Positions 9,795 through 19,278 of a stretch of 64,000 nucleotides of DNA are shown here, piece after piece. The DNA comes from Spongiibacteraceae bacterium (GTDB taxonomy: Bacteria; Pseudomonadota; Gammaproteobacteria; Pseudomonadales; Dasaniaceae): contig JANQLG010000050.1 of the NCBI GenBank assembly GCA_028280715.1, positions 149,787-213,786 of the forward strand. Reading direction: 5' to 3'. The number at the start of each line of letters is the position of its first letter. Within the stretch, counting starts at the first letter, position 1. A program made the translations under genes and the position numbers. The notes under the pieces were generated by a model that saw only the letters and a program-made list of their open reading frames with translations, was not told the origin of the DNA and made no database searches.

Positions 9795-11222
9795 CTACTT
9801 AATTTTAATGAAATTACCCTCGTCACCAACCAAGTAGACTCTCTCTTTATCAGTAAATATTTTTAAGGTCGGATTAGCCTCAAAGGGGCGCCGAAATAAA
9901 CCATCACCCACATATATTAAACGCTCCCAATCCTCTAAATACTCCTTGATATAAAAAGCTCCTTTGCGCCATTGTATATTGAGGGATCTAAAGGATGACG
10001 GCCCACCAAACCGCCAGGTTAGCTCGCGGTAATCTCCGGTGAAATATTCGTTATCCTTAGCCATCATTTCGGGAGCTTTTTTAACAGCGGGCAGACCATT
10101 AACCAAAAAACTTTCCACTAATCGACTCATTTCCCTTTTAGCTCGGTTATTAAAGGTATTGATCACCAAAAAAAATCCCAATTGCGCATCCTTTTGATAA
10201 CCGAACTGAGAGAGATAACCATCAGCATCACCACCATGCCCAAAGAACAGATACCCCTTTCGATACCACGGATATAATCCTAGCCCATAGCCGTAATCCA
10301 ATCCCTTCTGTGCTGCCAGGCTTGCTTCTGGCATCTCTTGCCTGTTCAGCATAGCCGAAGTGAAATGTTGGGAACCGCCATTAAGATAAAGCTGAAGCAA
10401 TTTAGCCATATCTCTTGGCTGGAGATTTATTGCCCCTAGAGAAGGATAAATCATGTGCCAATAGGGTATGTTTTCAATACCATCGCGCTGATAACCAGGC
10501 ACTAAATTTTCCATAACTTTTTCAGTAGGCAGCATCGTTGCTGTCGACATATCGAGCGGTTTAAATACAGAAAAAGTTAGCCAATCATTAATATTCTTGC
10601 CAGAGGCAATCTCAAGCACTCTTCCAGCCAAACCGTAACTGGTATTACTGTATGAATGAAAATATCCGGGCTGCCATTGTATTTTTCGTTCACTGAAAAA
10701 TCGCTGTAATCCCTCCTGCAATGTCACCATATCATTTGAAGCAAATTCTTCCCGCCCCATATCGGGCAAACCCGCAGTGTGCTCAAGCAATTGTTCTATC
10801 GTTATCGGATGTGTTTCCTTATAGGTATTTTCGTATAAATCATTATCTAAATAATCAGAGGCTTTATCCGATAGTGTTAATTTTCCCTGTGACTCAGCAG
10901 CCAATGCTGACAACGCCACAAAGGTTTTAGTAATAGAACCAATACGAAAATAAGCATGCTTTGAAACTGGAATAACCGAGCCTGATTTAGCATAGCCTCG
11001 TACTTCATCCACTAAAATGTCATCAGGGGATGTAATCACTAAAGCATACGCAGGAATATTGTGCCGCTCTCTCGTCGCATCCAACTGCTTTATCAGTTGA
11101 GAAAAATCCTGTTGAATTGGATTGATGACTGCAGCATTGACTGATAATTGAGAGCACAACAGCACAATCAGCAGAGCTAAAGACTTAAATATCTGATTAA
11201 CATAACCCATCGAAATATTCAT
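9795..11222 (-). CDS. Beta-lactamase-family serine hydrolase (class C / esterase type), exported
   Basis: The 475-residue precursor starts with a signal peptide (KSLALLIVLLCSQLSVNA, probable cleavage after Ala30). The penicillin-binding/class C fold is marked by SITK (Ser96 to Lys99), YSNTSYG as the Tyr-Asn motif and GHGGDADGY in place of KTG. The last 80 residues form a separate domain, as in many AmpC-like esterases and peptidases. The HGG motif is more typical of esterases or D-aminopeptidases than of true beta-lactamases. Resistance function should not be assumed. Confidence 0.82.
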   Translation of the reverse strand: MNISMGYVNQIFKSLALLIVLLCSQLSVNAAVINPIQQDFSQLIKQLDATRERHNIPAYALVITSPDDILVDEVRGYAKSGSVIPVSKHAYFRIGSITKTFVALSALAAESQGKLTLSDKASDYLDNDLYENTYKETHPITIEQLLEHTAGLPDMGREEFASNDMVTLQEGLQRFFSERKIQWQPGYFHSYSNTSYGLAGRVLEIASGKNINDWLTFSVFKPLDMSTATMLPTEKVMENLVPGYQRDGIENIPYWHMIYPSLGAINLQPRDMAKLLQLYLNGGSQHFTSAMLNRQEMPEASLAAQKGLDYGYGLGLYPWYRKGYLFFGHGGDADGYLSQFGYQKDAQLGFFLVINTFNNRAKREMSRLVESFLVNGLPAVKKAPEMMAKDNEYFTGDYRELTWRFGGPSSFRSLNIQWRKGAFYIKEYLEDWERLIYVGDGLFRRPFEANPTLKIFTDKERVYLVGDEGNFIKIK

Positions 11223-11259
11223 TCAGCCATAACCCATTAGCGCTTAATTAAGATAATTT

Positions 11260-11658
11260 TCACAACCGACGCGGCGGAATAAAATACCAGGTTGCTACCA
11301 CCAGAGCAGCAAAGGCGGTATAGCACAAAACAAAAGCCCACCATGGTGCTTGATAATACAATATCATCTCAAGCCAATGCGCGATGAAAGCACCTTGATA
11401 GGTTTCTTCACCACCTCTTGCTCTCAATGCCCTTTCCCAGATAGTTAATGGGCAACTCAAGCCGAACCATGTCTGCACTGTAACAATGGATATAGCAACA
11501 AGATGCAAAACACGAAACCAAAAGTTTCTGACCCAACTCCAGGACAAGAAGTGACCAACAAGAATAATCAGCAAGCCCAGTACAACAAAGGCGACAAAAA
11601 GAGTATGTAGCAACAACATCAAGTCAGCTACGATAAGATAAAAAGACTGCGATTCCAT
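11260..11658 (-). CDS. DUF2784 family membrane protein
   Basis: This 132-residue integral membrane protein has about four hydrophobic helices. The DUF2784 signature is visible as CPLTIWERALR in the middle, with the preceding helix VTVQTWFGLS. No function is known for the family. It lies just upstream of the serine hydrolase on the same strand, with a 37-base gap. Confidence 0.8.
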   Translation of the reverse strand: MESQSFYLIVADLMLLLHTLFVAFVVLGLLIILVGHFLSWSWVRNFWFRVLHLVAISIVTVQTWFGLSCPLTIWERALRARGGEETYQGAFIAHWLEMILYYQAPWWAFVLCYTAFAALVVATWYFIPPRRL

Positions 11659-11907
11659 AGTTACGCCCCGCCAGCATGCTAGCTAATATAGCTTAGTAGC
11701 TGCAGTTAAAACCTTTGTTTTTGTATAGACTTTCCCTGATTCTATGTAACGATTACCACCTCTGATTGAATCATTGATAGTATTACTAAAAGGAAATGGC
11801 TATATGGCTTTTTCTGACCGCTGTGCAAGTTTACGCTGTATATATTTAAAAGCTCCTTATTAGATTGCCAGTTTTTACAAAAATAACACCAAACAGGCTA
11901 TTCAATT

Positions 11908-13254
11908 ATGATTGGCATTTACAGGCCCGCCCCCCATCAGCCCTCGCTTCCTGAAGAACAAGTTGATGGTGAATACAAACGCCTTCGCTGGCAAATTTTT
12001 CTGGGTATTTTTATTGGCTATGCGGGCTATTACTTAGTGCGCAAAAATTTCTCCCTGGCGATGCCTTTCCTAATCGAAGAGCAGGGTTATACCCGTGGTC
12101 AATTGGGTGTTGCGCTGTCAGCCGTCTCCATTGCCTACGGCCTCAGCAAATTTTTAATGGGTAGCGTTTCCGACCGAAGCAACCCGCGCTATTTTATGAC
12201 AACCGGTTTGCTGTTATCGGCACTGATTATGTTTACCTTTGGTTTAACGCCCTACGCCACCAGCAGTGTGACAGTGATTTTTGTTTTACTATTTTTAAAT
12301 GGTTGGGTACAGGGTATGGGGTGGCCCGCCTGTGGCAGAACGCTAGTGCACTGGTTTTCCGGCAATGAACGCGGCAAAGCGGTTTCGATCTGGAATGTTG
12401 CGCACAATGTTGGCGGCGGCTTAATCGGGCCTCTCAGTATTTTGGGCATGGCTTGGTTTAATGACTGGCACAGTGTATTTTATGTGCCAGCCACTGCCGC
12501 CTGCCTGGTAGCCATATTTATTTTTTTAACGGTACGAGATACACCCCAATCCTGCGGTTTACCGGCAATAGAAGCACATCGCAACGATTTCCCAACAGAC
12601 TACACACAGACACACGAAAAGGAATTCAGCGCTAAAGAAATTTTCTTCTCCCATGTGCTAAATAACCGGCTGCTGTGGCTAATCGCCTTTGCCAATGCTT
12701 TTATTTATTTAATTCGCTATGGCGTACTGGACTGGGCACCGACCTATTTATATGAAGCCAAGGGTTTCTCCTTCAACGAGAGTTCCTGGGCCTATTTTCT
12801 CTACGAATGGGCCGGCATTCCCGGCACGTTAATCTGCGGTTGGATTAGTGACACCTGGTTCAGAGGCCGACGCGCACCAGCTGGAATTTTATACATGGTG
12901 CTAGTGTTAGTTGCGGTTGTAGTTTACTGGCTAAACCCTGCTGGCAACCCAACCGTTGATATGATCGCACTGATGGCAATTGGTTTTCTGATTTACGGAC
13001 CAGTTATGCTAATTGGCTTGTATGCCTTGGAACTGGTACCGAAAAAAGCGGCCGGCACAGCTGCCGGATTAACCGGCTTGTTCGGTTATTTGGGCGGTGC
13101 TGTCATTGCCAATATCGCACTGGGTTATACCGTAGACTTTTTCGGTTGGGATGGAGGTTTTATGCTGTTAATTGGCGGATGCGTGATGTCTATCCTGCTG
13201 ATCGCGTTAACACTAAAGCCTGAAGATGCACACAAACAAGCAAAAATGGCATAA
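11908..13254 (+). CDS. glpT: Glycerol-3-phosphate transporter (MFS, organophosphate:phosphate antiporter)
   Basis: This 448-residue inner-membrane carrier resembles E. coli GlpT along its whole length. Examples are the N-terminal [35 protein letters not shown] between helices 2 and 3, [14 protein letters not shown], and the late [17 protein letters not shown] and [15 protein letters not shown]. GlpT exchanges periplasmic glycerol 3-phosphate for internal phosphate. There is no glpQ or glpD next to it, so the gene stands alone and divergent from the DUF2784 gene. Confidence 0.92.
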   Translation: MIGIYRPAPHQPSLPEEQVDGEYKRLRWQIFLGIFIGYAGYYLVRKNFSLAMPFLIEEQGYTRGQLGVALSAVSIAYGLSKFLMGSVSDRSNPRYFMTTGLLLSALIMFTFGLTPYATSSVTVIFVLLFLNGWVQGMGWPACGRTLVHWFSGNERGKAVSIWNVAHNVGGGLIGPLSILGMAWFNDWHSVFYVPATAACLVAIFIFLTVRDTPQSCGLPAIEAHRNDFPTDYTQTHEKEFSAKEIFFSHVLNNRLLWLIAFANAFIYLIRYGVLDWAPTYLYEAKGFSFNESSWAYFLYEWAGIPGTLICGWISDTWFRGRRAPAGILYMVLVLVAVVVYWLNPAGNPTVDMIALMAIGFLIYGPVMLIGLYALELVPKKAAGTAAGLTGLFGYLGGAVIANIALGYTVDFFGWDGGFMLLIGGCVMSILLIALTLKPEDAHKQAKMA

Positions 13255-13437
13255 CAATTTTCAATACATTGAAAACTCAAGGTATACAGCCGGGTAGTTA
13301 CCCACCTTTTTAAATCATCAATTTATAGCACGAAATGGATAAGCATTGGCAAGGTAAGAAATGAAAACAGCAAAGACACCATTTTAAATAGGCCAATTAT
13401 AAAATGAAGAAAAACTAAAATAAATTTGTTGATATTC

Positions 13438-14250
13438 CTATTCCAATACAAAGTCGCTGACTTCTTTCCACCATATCAAGTCCGCTGTTATTGGTATCGT
13501 ATTATGCATGGCCCCTTCGAATAACCACAGTTTCTTATTGGTAGTAATTGATTCATATAATTTTCTCCCGTGTTTTACCGGAACAACTTCATCCATTCCC
13601 GCCAGGATAACTGCAACCTTCCCATCATAGTGATGAAGATTTTCAACACTATGATATTGATCTAACACCAACCAACGAGCAGGTAGATACCAATAATGCG
13701 TCTGAGCCAAATTAGGTAATGAATCCCAAGGTGACAAAAGCACTAACCCTGAAAGCGGAACATCAGTTTGTGATACCACGCCAGATACAACACCACTCCC
13801 TAAAGACTCACCCCAAAGATACAAAGGTTCACCATAAGCCTCGTAAGCGAGACGTAGTGTTTCCATAGCATCCTCTACCAGGGTAGATTCTGTAGGCCAA
13901 CCATCTCGACCACCATAACCAGGATACTCGGCCAAGATAACGCGCAAGTCATATTGCGACAAAGCATCTATATAAAAAGCTCGATGGTGGGCCATGCCTG
14001 CATTACCATGAAAAACGATAACAGTACCTTTAACGTTCGCTAATTCTCCTGCACTAGTTACCCCACGATAATCTTCAACGGATGGCCAAAATCGTAAGTT
14101 GTTCTCAGCTAAAAGCTTCTTCGATGGTTTTAAGTCGCTTGGGTAATAAAGCAAATTTCGTTGAAACACGAAAACAACCAAGGCAAATACCAGGTAGAGA
14201 ACCAGTATGTAAATGAATACACCCCATATATCTTTAGCTATTTCATTCAC
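13438..14250 (-). CDS. Membrane-anchored alpha/beta hydrolase (BEM46/YfhR-like)
   Basis: This 270-residue hydrolase has one N-terminal membrane helix (about residues 8-29), then FQRNLLYYPSD, typical of the BEM46/YfhR group. The oxyanion loop is FHGNAGMAHHR, the nucleophile elbow WGESLGSGV (Ser149), the acid probably the Asp in AGMDEVVPV, and the histidine in AMHNTIP. The substrate is unknown. It is separated by 183 bases from the convergent glpT. Confidence 0.8.
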   Translation of the reverse strand: MNEIAKDIWGVFIYILVLYLVFALVVFVFQRNLLYYPSDLKPSKKLLAENNLRFWPSVEDYRGVTSAGELANVKGTVIVFHGNAGMAHHRAFYIDALSQYDLRVILAEYPGYGGRDGWPTESTLVEDAMETLRLAYEAYGEPLYLWGESLGSGVVSGVVSQTDVPLSGLVLLSPWDSLPNLAQTHYWYLPARWLVLDQYHSVENLHHYDGKVAVILAGMDEVVPVKHGRKLYESITTNKKLWLFEGAMHNTIPITADLIWWKEVSDFVLE

Positions 14251-14389
14251 TTGTATGCGTACAATTCAATTATTGGGGACAGTTATTTCTTGACATAATG
14301 ATAGGACAAAGCAGCCTATACTTATACCAGCGTCTATAAACCAATTTCAGCCATGATTAAAGCGGTTCTTTTTTATATAGCGCTATCGG

Positions 14390-14917
14390 CTACCAATACT
14401 CCGGCGAGCTTAATGAAGCCGCGCACTGTACCGTCCCTTTAATATTTTGAAGCACGCCAGTTTTTAACTCCAACGCCATCCAAGCTTCCGGGTAGCTAAT
14501 AGGATAAGGAGGTTTGATGCCATGCCCTGCTTTGAAGCCGGTACGAGAATAATAATTTGGATCACCTAAAACCAGTACAAATTCAGCATCCCATTCTTTA
14601 AGGGTGCTTAAGCCATGATTGATAAGTGCAGCCCCAACACCAGATCTCTGCCAATCATCAAGCACCGCCAGAGGACAGAGAATATACGCACTATTGGTAG
14701 CTGAACCTTCCACCGTAACTGAAGAAAAAATAATATGGCCGATAATTTTATTATTATTTTCGGCCACTAAAGACAACAGCGGCAAAGCACTTTCATCTTC
14801 AAGCAATTCAACAACCAGTTTTGATACCGACTCACCTTCATCCTCACCAAAGGCTTCCAGGTGAAGTTGAGAAATAAGCTCTTTATCGCTTTTTTTTGAT
14901 TCTCTTATTACTACCAT
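14390..14917 (-). CDS. GNAT-family N-acetyltransferase (YhbS-like)
   Basis: This 175-residue protein has the GNAT fold. LAVLDDWQRSGVGAALINHGL supplies the acetyl-CoA Q/RxxGxG/A loop (Q-R-S-G-V-G-A), followed by the FVLVLGDPNYYSRTGFKAG segment seen in YhbS-like members. It probably acetylates a small molecule or a protein amine; the substrate is unknown. It is monocistronic by spacing. Confidence 0.82.
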   Translation of the reverse strand: MVVIRESKKSDKELISQLHLEAFGEDEGESVSKLVVELLEDESALPLLSLVAENNNKIIGHIIFSSVTVEGSATNSAYILCPLAVLDDWQRSGVGAALINHGLSTLKEWDAEFVLVLGDPNYYSRTGFKAGHGIKPPYPISYPEAWMALELKTGVLQNIKGTVQCAASLSSPEYW

Positions 14918-15049
14918 TGTTCATACAAATTCTAAAAGCTGCGTAGATATGATTCGTGATGTTAACTAAAGTTTTGAGATACCGCGAAAGCAACATATAG
15001 GTTTTCCCACCGTAAAATAATGAATAACACCTCCCTATTATGTATTTAC

Positions 15050-15601
15050 CTACAAACTGTATTCCAGAATATATTTATGGCCACCATCTTCCTGAATGAT
15101 TGATAGATCACCTTGAACCCCTTTTAACTCTCCTTCGCCAGAACCCTCAATAATAATTATTTATAAAGACTGTTTTGAGCTAGACATATAACCATTATGA
15201 AATAATGTGAAAGCGCCGGTTTTACCATTTACTGTACCCTCGAACTCTTCGATTGCTGAATATACGGATGCACCGCTCTCAGTTCTTTTACTTATCATTT
15301 GACCAATTCCCTTACCAACCATATCGCCAAAACATTCTTTTAATATAGTCATTCTTCACGCTGGCATATCAGAATCATTCTGCGGTTCCAGTGTTACATC
15401 GAAAACTCCCTTGGCAGACATCACTTTCTCCTTTTTTAGTTCCGCGTTAACCACAGAAATGCAAGATGAAAATACCAAAAAGTTTACTATTACTACTTTA
15501 ATTATTTTTCTTATAAACATAATTTTAATATGCATAAAACGCCCGTATGAATTGAAGCATGCAGAGACCAACCATCGAGCTTTGTTATAAATTTTTTTCA
15601 C
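15050..15601 (-). pseudogene. DUF3224-like gene interrupted by two in-frame stop codons
   Basis: One continuous minus-strand frame encodes an exported DUF3224-like protein: a hydrophobic signal region ending FSSCISVVNA, then SAKGVFDVTLEPQ, EEFEGTVNGKTGAFTLFHNG and IIIEGSGEGELKGVQGD, ending HKYILEYSL. A TGA at 15356-15358 and a TAA at 15161-15163 interrupt it with no frameshift. Sequence on both sides of each stop still matches the domain, including MTI directly after the first and the GSGEGEL block after the second. The possible GTG start overlaps the stop of the SDR gene; internal ATGs at 15535 or 15520 are better signal-peptide starts. It is probably a recent pseudogene. Confidence 0.75.
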
Positions 15602-16401
15602 TTGCTAGCGGGAGCAGCTGTACTGCCAGCTAAAATACCCCCATCAATAGTCAATTCGGCACCCGTAACATATTTTGATTCATCTGATGCCAAATAAAGC
15701 GCTGCGTAGGCGACATCGTTTGGTTCTCCCATAACACCCAGAGGTATATCTTGGGCAATGCTCGCAATGGCTGCTTCACGATCACCGCCTTGCCCCAACA
15801 TTGCATCCCATAACGGAGTTAGAATTGCCCCTGGATGAATAGAATTACAGCGAATCGGGTAGCCTTGTTGAGCGCAATATAGCGCAACTGTTTTAGAGTG
15901 ATTTCGTATCGCTGCCTTACTTGATGCATAAGCTGCCGCACCAGGGATGCCAACCATTCCTGACCTTGATGATAAATTAACTATGCTTGCCGCTGGCGAT
16001 GACTTCATCAATTTGATTGCCGATTTACAACCAAACGCAACACCATCGATATTAACCTGATGAACCTTATGCCAACTTTCTGTATTAAAGTTCTCTGGAT
16101 CGAAGGGGCCTTCTGTTTCCAGAAAACCAGTAATACCGGCATTATTCACCAGCACATCAAGCCTGCCGAATTTTTCTTCAATATAGCTTTGAATGGCACT
16201 CCATTCTGATTCTGAAGAAACATCCAGATGAATATATTCCGAAAGACCACCAATATCAGAACTAACAGCCGCCCCTAAATCATCATCAATATCACTAACG
16301 AGAACAGTTGCGCCTTCTTTCGCGAATAACTCGGCCACGGCCTTGCCGATTCCCTTCGCGGCACCTGTAACCAATGCAATCTTATTTTCTAACCTAAGCA
16401 T
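15598..16401 (-). CDS. Short-chain dehydrogenase/reductase (classical SDR)
   Basis: This 267-residue NAD(P)-dependent oxidoreductase shows the classical SDR motifs: TGAAKGIGKA for the cofactor, an acidic DIDD at the end of strand 2 favouring NAD, NNAG, and the catalytic Ser...Tyr-x-x-x-Lys in NLSSRSGM and YASSKAA. The C-terminal YVTGAELTIDGG is also typical. Its resemblance to cyclohexanol/3-beta-hydroxysteroid type SDRs suggests an alcohol or steroid substrate, but this is not decisive. It starts 3 bases after the ion channel stop, so the two are likely co-transcribed. Confidence 0.88.
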   Translation of the reverse strand: MLRLENKIALVTGAAKGIGKAVAELFAKEGATVLVSDIDDDLGAAVSSDIGGLSEYIHLDVSSESEWSAIQSYIEEKFGRLDVLVNNAGITGFLETEGPFDPENFNTESWHKVHQVNIDGVAFGCKSAIKLMKSSPAASIVNLSSRSGMVGIPGAAAYASSKAAIRNHSKTVALYCAQQGYPIRCNSIHPGAILTPLWDAMLGQGGDREAAIASIAQDIPLGVMGEPNDVAYAALYLASDESKYVTGAELTIDGGILAGSTAAPASK

Positions 16402-16404
16402 GCA

Positions 16405-17214
16405 TTATTCTCTCTCATATTCCCTTTCTTTTAATATTTTTTTAATTTCACCAATCTCATCGTGAATTTCATGCAGCGTCACAGCATTGAGCCCCTGCTG
16501 CTCCAATCTCACTCGATCACTTTCTTCATGCAAGGTATTTACCACGATACCAATCACCATATTTAAAAAGGCGAAGGCGGTAAAAAAGATAAAAGTGATG
16601 TAGTACAACCAACTGAGCGGATAAACGCTCATCGTTTCATACATCACATCAGTCCAGTCTTCGAAGGTCATAACGCGAAACAACGTCAGCATGGCGATGG
16701 AGATATCGCCCCATAACACCGGATTAATTTCAGCGAAGAACATACTGCCAACGGCGCCGTAGATATAAAAAATGATAAACATCAACGCTACGACATAACC
16801 TAATTGCGGCAATGCTTTTAGCAGTGCATCTAGTAACAAACGCATCTCAGGAATAATCGATACCATCCGCAGTACCCGGAAGATTCTGATCAATCGTCCC
16901 AGCAGCGCCATTTCGCTGTTCTCTAACGGAATTAAACTGGCAACGACAATCAGGGTATCGAAAATATTCCAGCCCTGAGTAAAGAAGTGCGACTTTCTCT
17001 CTTCGCCCAAAAAACGAATGGTTATTTCAGTTAAAAAGAAAAAGGTTATCGCCCAATCCGCAATATTAATGGCCTGTTGCGCCAACGGTGAGATGTCATA
17101 GGTCTTGGCGCCGATGAGTAGTGCCGAGGTAATGATGATGACAATGACAAAGGTTTCAAAGGCCTTGTTACTTCTGATAGCCCAAAAAAAGGACTGCAGG
17201 CGATCTGTCTTCAT
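16405..17214 (-). CDS. Voltage-gated cation channel, single-domain (bacterial Nav/Cav-like)
   Basis: This 269-residue protein has six membrane segments. S4 carries arginines every third position (R107, R110, R113, R116 in GRLIRIFRVLR), the voltage-sensor pattern. The pore loop has TFEDW (residues 183-187) where known bacterial sodium channels have TLESW. A C-terminal helix rich in E, K and R (about 240-269) fits the coiled coil that holds the tetramer. The added Asp could shift selectivity toward calcium, as engineered TLDDW-type filters do; this is inference. Confidence 0.85.
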   Translation of the reverse strand: MKTDRLQSFFWAIRSNKAFETFVIVIIITSALLIGAKTYDISPLAQQAINIADWAITFFFLTEITIRFLGEERKSHFFTQGWNIFDTLIVVASLIPLENSEMALLGRLIRIFRVLRMVSIIPEMRLLLDALLKALPQLGYVVALMFIIFYIYGAVGSMFFAEINPVLWGDISIAMLTLFRVMTFEDWTDVMYETMSVYPLSWLYYITFIFFTAFAFLNMVIGIVVNTLHEESDRVRLEQQGLNAVTLHEIHDEIGEIKKILKEREYERE

Positions 17215-17332
17215 TGCTTCTCCTAACAGACTGTCTGTAAATCGTTGCGGTTTAATCGGTAATCTAGCTAGCCGAGCATTATACCGCCAATCATGGTGCA
17301 GACCGCTATACCTCTAAGCTATATCTCTGAAG

Positions 17333-17770
17333 CTATACCTCTAAAAGAAAGGTTACCGGCCCATCGTTGGTTAAGCTGACTTTCATATCAGCGGCAAACT
17401 GGCCGGTGGCGATGGGCACATCGCGTTCAGCGATTTGGGCGACGACGAGTTCATATAAACGCTCAGCTTCCTCCGGCTTAGCAGCAGAGGAAAAACTGGG
17501 GCGCAGCCCCTTGCGGGTATCAGCCGCCAGAGTAAATTGAGACACTACTAATAAACCGCCACCAACTTCGGTGACGTTGAGATTCATTTTGCCTTCGTTA
17601 TCTGAAAACACCCGGTATGCCAACAGGCGATCAACTATTTTCTCAACTGAAGTTTCATCGTCGGCCTTTTCCACCCCCAATAACACCAGCAAACCATGGT
17701 CAATCTCACCAATGGTTGCGCCATCAACAACAACGCAGGCGTTACTGACACGCTGTATTAATGCTTTCAA
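17333..17770 (-). CDS. dtd: D-aminoacyl-tRNA deacylase
   Basis: This 145-residue enzyme removes D-amino acids wrongly attached to tRNA. Family landmarks are [17 protein letters not shown] at the start, [17 protein letters not shown] (about residues 78-94) and the C-terminal [11 protein letters not shown], carrying the Gly-x-Pro-type active-site elements. The length equals the family norm. It lies 84 bases downstream of pip on the same strand, a pairing also found in pseudomonads. Confidence 0.95.
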   Translation of the reverse strand: MKALIQRVSNACVVVDGATIGEIDHGLLVLLGVEKADDETSVEKIVDRLLAYRVFSDNEGKMNLNVTEVGGGLLVVSQFTLAADTRKGLRPSFSSAAKPEEAERLYELVVAQIAERDVPIATGQFAADMKVSLTNDGPVTFLLEV

Positions 17771-17854
17771 TGAATGTACTCCAAAAATCTTCTATCAGAT
17801 GTCAGACGCTAAAACAGCATCTTGCATCCGCTCATCCTTTAATCCGACGCCCCT

Positions 17855-18835
17855 TTAATCCGATGCATCGCCATCTTGGTCATCGGGACGAAAACGTCGC
17901 ACCATATCGCGCGTTGCCCGAATCAAGGCATCGGTAATGCTAGGTTCTGAGGAAGCGTGCCCTGCGTCGCGAACAATATTGAGCTGACTGTCCGGCCAGA
18001 CGTTGTGTAGCGACACGGCATTATCCAGCGGGCACACCATATCATAACGACCGTGTACGATAATGCCTGGAATACCCTCTAGATGGCTGGCATTTTTGAT
18101 GATTTGATTCGGCTCGATAAAAGACTTGTTAACAAAATAATGCGCCTCAATACGCGCCAGCGCTAAAGCGGTATGCGGATCACCAAAGTGCTCTACCGTT
18201 TCATGGCTGGGCCTGAGTGTTGCACAATGTCCTTCCCATAGAGACCATGCCTTGGCGGCCCCCATACGCGCCAGCTCATTATCGCCGGTCAGTAACTCAT
18301 AGTAAGCCGTGACCATATCGTCGCGCTTGTCTTTGGCGACAGGATAGACAAAATCCTCCCAATAATCGGGAAAGATATGGCTGGCTCCGCACTGGTAAAA
18401 CCACTGCAAATCTTCTTCACGACAGAGAAAGATACCCCGCAGAATCAAGCCCATGACCCGTTCGGGATAAGTTTGCGCGTACAGCAAGCTCAAGGTCGAG
18501 CCCCATGAGCCACCAAATAGTACCCACTGTTCTATACCCAAATGCTCTCTGATCATTTCAATATCACTGATCAGGGCCTGCGTATTGTTATTCTCCAGCT
18601 CGGCATGAGGGGTCGACTGCCCGGCGCCACGTTGATCAAACAACACTATGCGGTAATGTTCGGGGTTAAAGAAGCTACGCGCTTTTTTATCGCAACCACC
18701 ACCGGGCCCACCGTGAACAAACAGTACTGGAATACCATCGGGATCACCGCACTCTTCTAAATAGAGCTCATGAGGCTTCTGTACCGGCAAACGGTGCTGA
18801 GCATAGGGTTTTATCTCGGGATACAAGGTCAACAT
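17855..18835 (-). CDS. pip: Proline iminopeptidase
   Basis: This 326-residue alpha/beta hydrolase removes N-terminal proline from peptides. Typical parts are LYPEIKPYAQHRLPV at the start, FVHGGPGGGCD as the oxyanion loop, the nucleophile elbow FGGSWGSTLSL, VHGRYDMVCP with the catalytic Asp and DAGHASSEP with the catalytic His. It is cytoplasmic, without a signal peptide. Confidence 0.93.
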   Translation of the reverse strand: MLTLYPEIKPYAQHRLPVQKPHELYLEECGDPDGIPVLFVHGGPGGGCDKKARSFFNPEHYRIVLFDQRGAGQSTPHAELENNNTQALISDIEMIREHLGIEQWVLFGGSWGSTLSLLYAQTYPERVMGLILRGIFLCREEDLQWFYQCGASHIFPDYWEDFVYPVAKDKRDDMVTAYYELLTGDNELARMGAAKAWSLWEGHCATLRPSHETVEHFGDPHTALALARIEAHYFVNKSFIEPNQIIKNASHLEGIPGIIVHGRYDMVCPLDNAVSLHNVWPDSQLNIVRDAGHASSEPSITDALIRATRDMVRRFRPDDQDGDASD

Positions 18836-19278
18836 GGGTAGCTACCTGTTTATGTTTTTTTGTTATGCCATTTAGTCATGATGACTGGGATCGGCATTTC
18901 ATAATCCCTATAACTTGTAACAATAGCGCTATCACCCACAAAGGTATAGCTCTGTGTACTATCTGCTGATGCCAGATACGTAATACGTAATACCTGATAC
19001 CTAATCACCTAATTAAAAGGCCATTCATCCACGTTACACAGGAGCTCCTTGCGAACTCCAACAAGCAAAGAACAAATTGCCAACTCAGCCTTACTGTCGC
19101 GCACCAGAAAAAAACATATTTTACCTCCTCTGCAAAAATTGTTTTTTAATGGTGCGCAAACTTGTTTACCAACGCGCAAGCAAGCGTTCTTTTTGGGCAT
19201 AGCTTTTGCTAACGCTCTGTGTAGAAAACTTAATTTACTACCTTACTGATTAAGTCATTAAACATAATAGGAAAACTT
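18836..19278. other. Intergenic region with short imperfect repeats
   Basis: Between divergent pip and the chemoreceptor gene lies a stretch with imperfect ATACGTAAT/ATACCTGAT/ACCTAAT repeats (about 18977-19014). A widely spaced 8-bp inverted repeat, GCGCACCA (19099-19106) and TGGTGCGC (19150-19157), follows. A short plus-strand frame at 19049-19249 has no family features. The promoter of the chemoreceptor operon should lie here, but I cannot place it with confidence. Confidence 0.4.

Noticed and set aside
15353..15361. Selenocysteine at the first in-frame stop of the DUF3224 gene
   Set aside because: The second break is TAA, the family has no selenocysteine that I know of, and I see no SECIS-like hairpin following the TGA.
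18977..19014. Short ATACGTAAT-like direct repeats
   Set aside because: Imperfect units in low-complexity sequence; too few and too irregular for a CRISPR, iteron or known repeat family.
19099..19157. GCGCACCA and TGGTGCGC half-sites reminiscent of an NtrC-type site
   Set aside because: NtrC half-sites are separated by only a few bases; here the spacing is over 40, and I could not place a good sigma-54 promoter.
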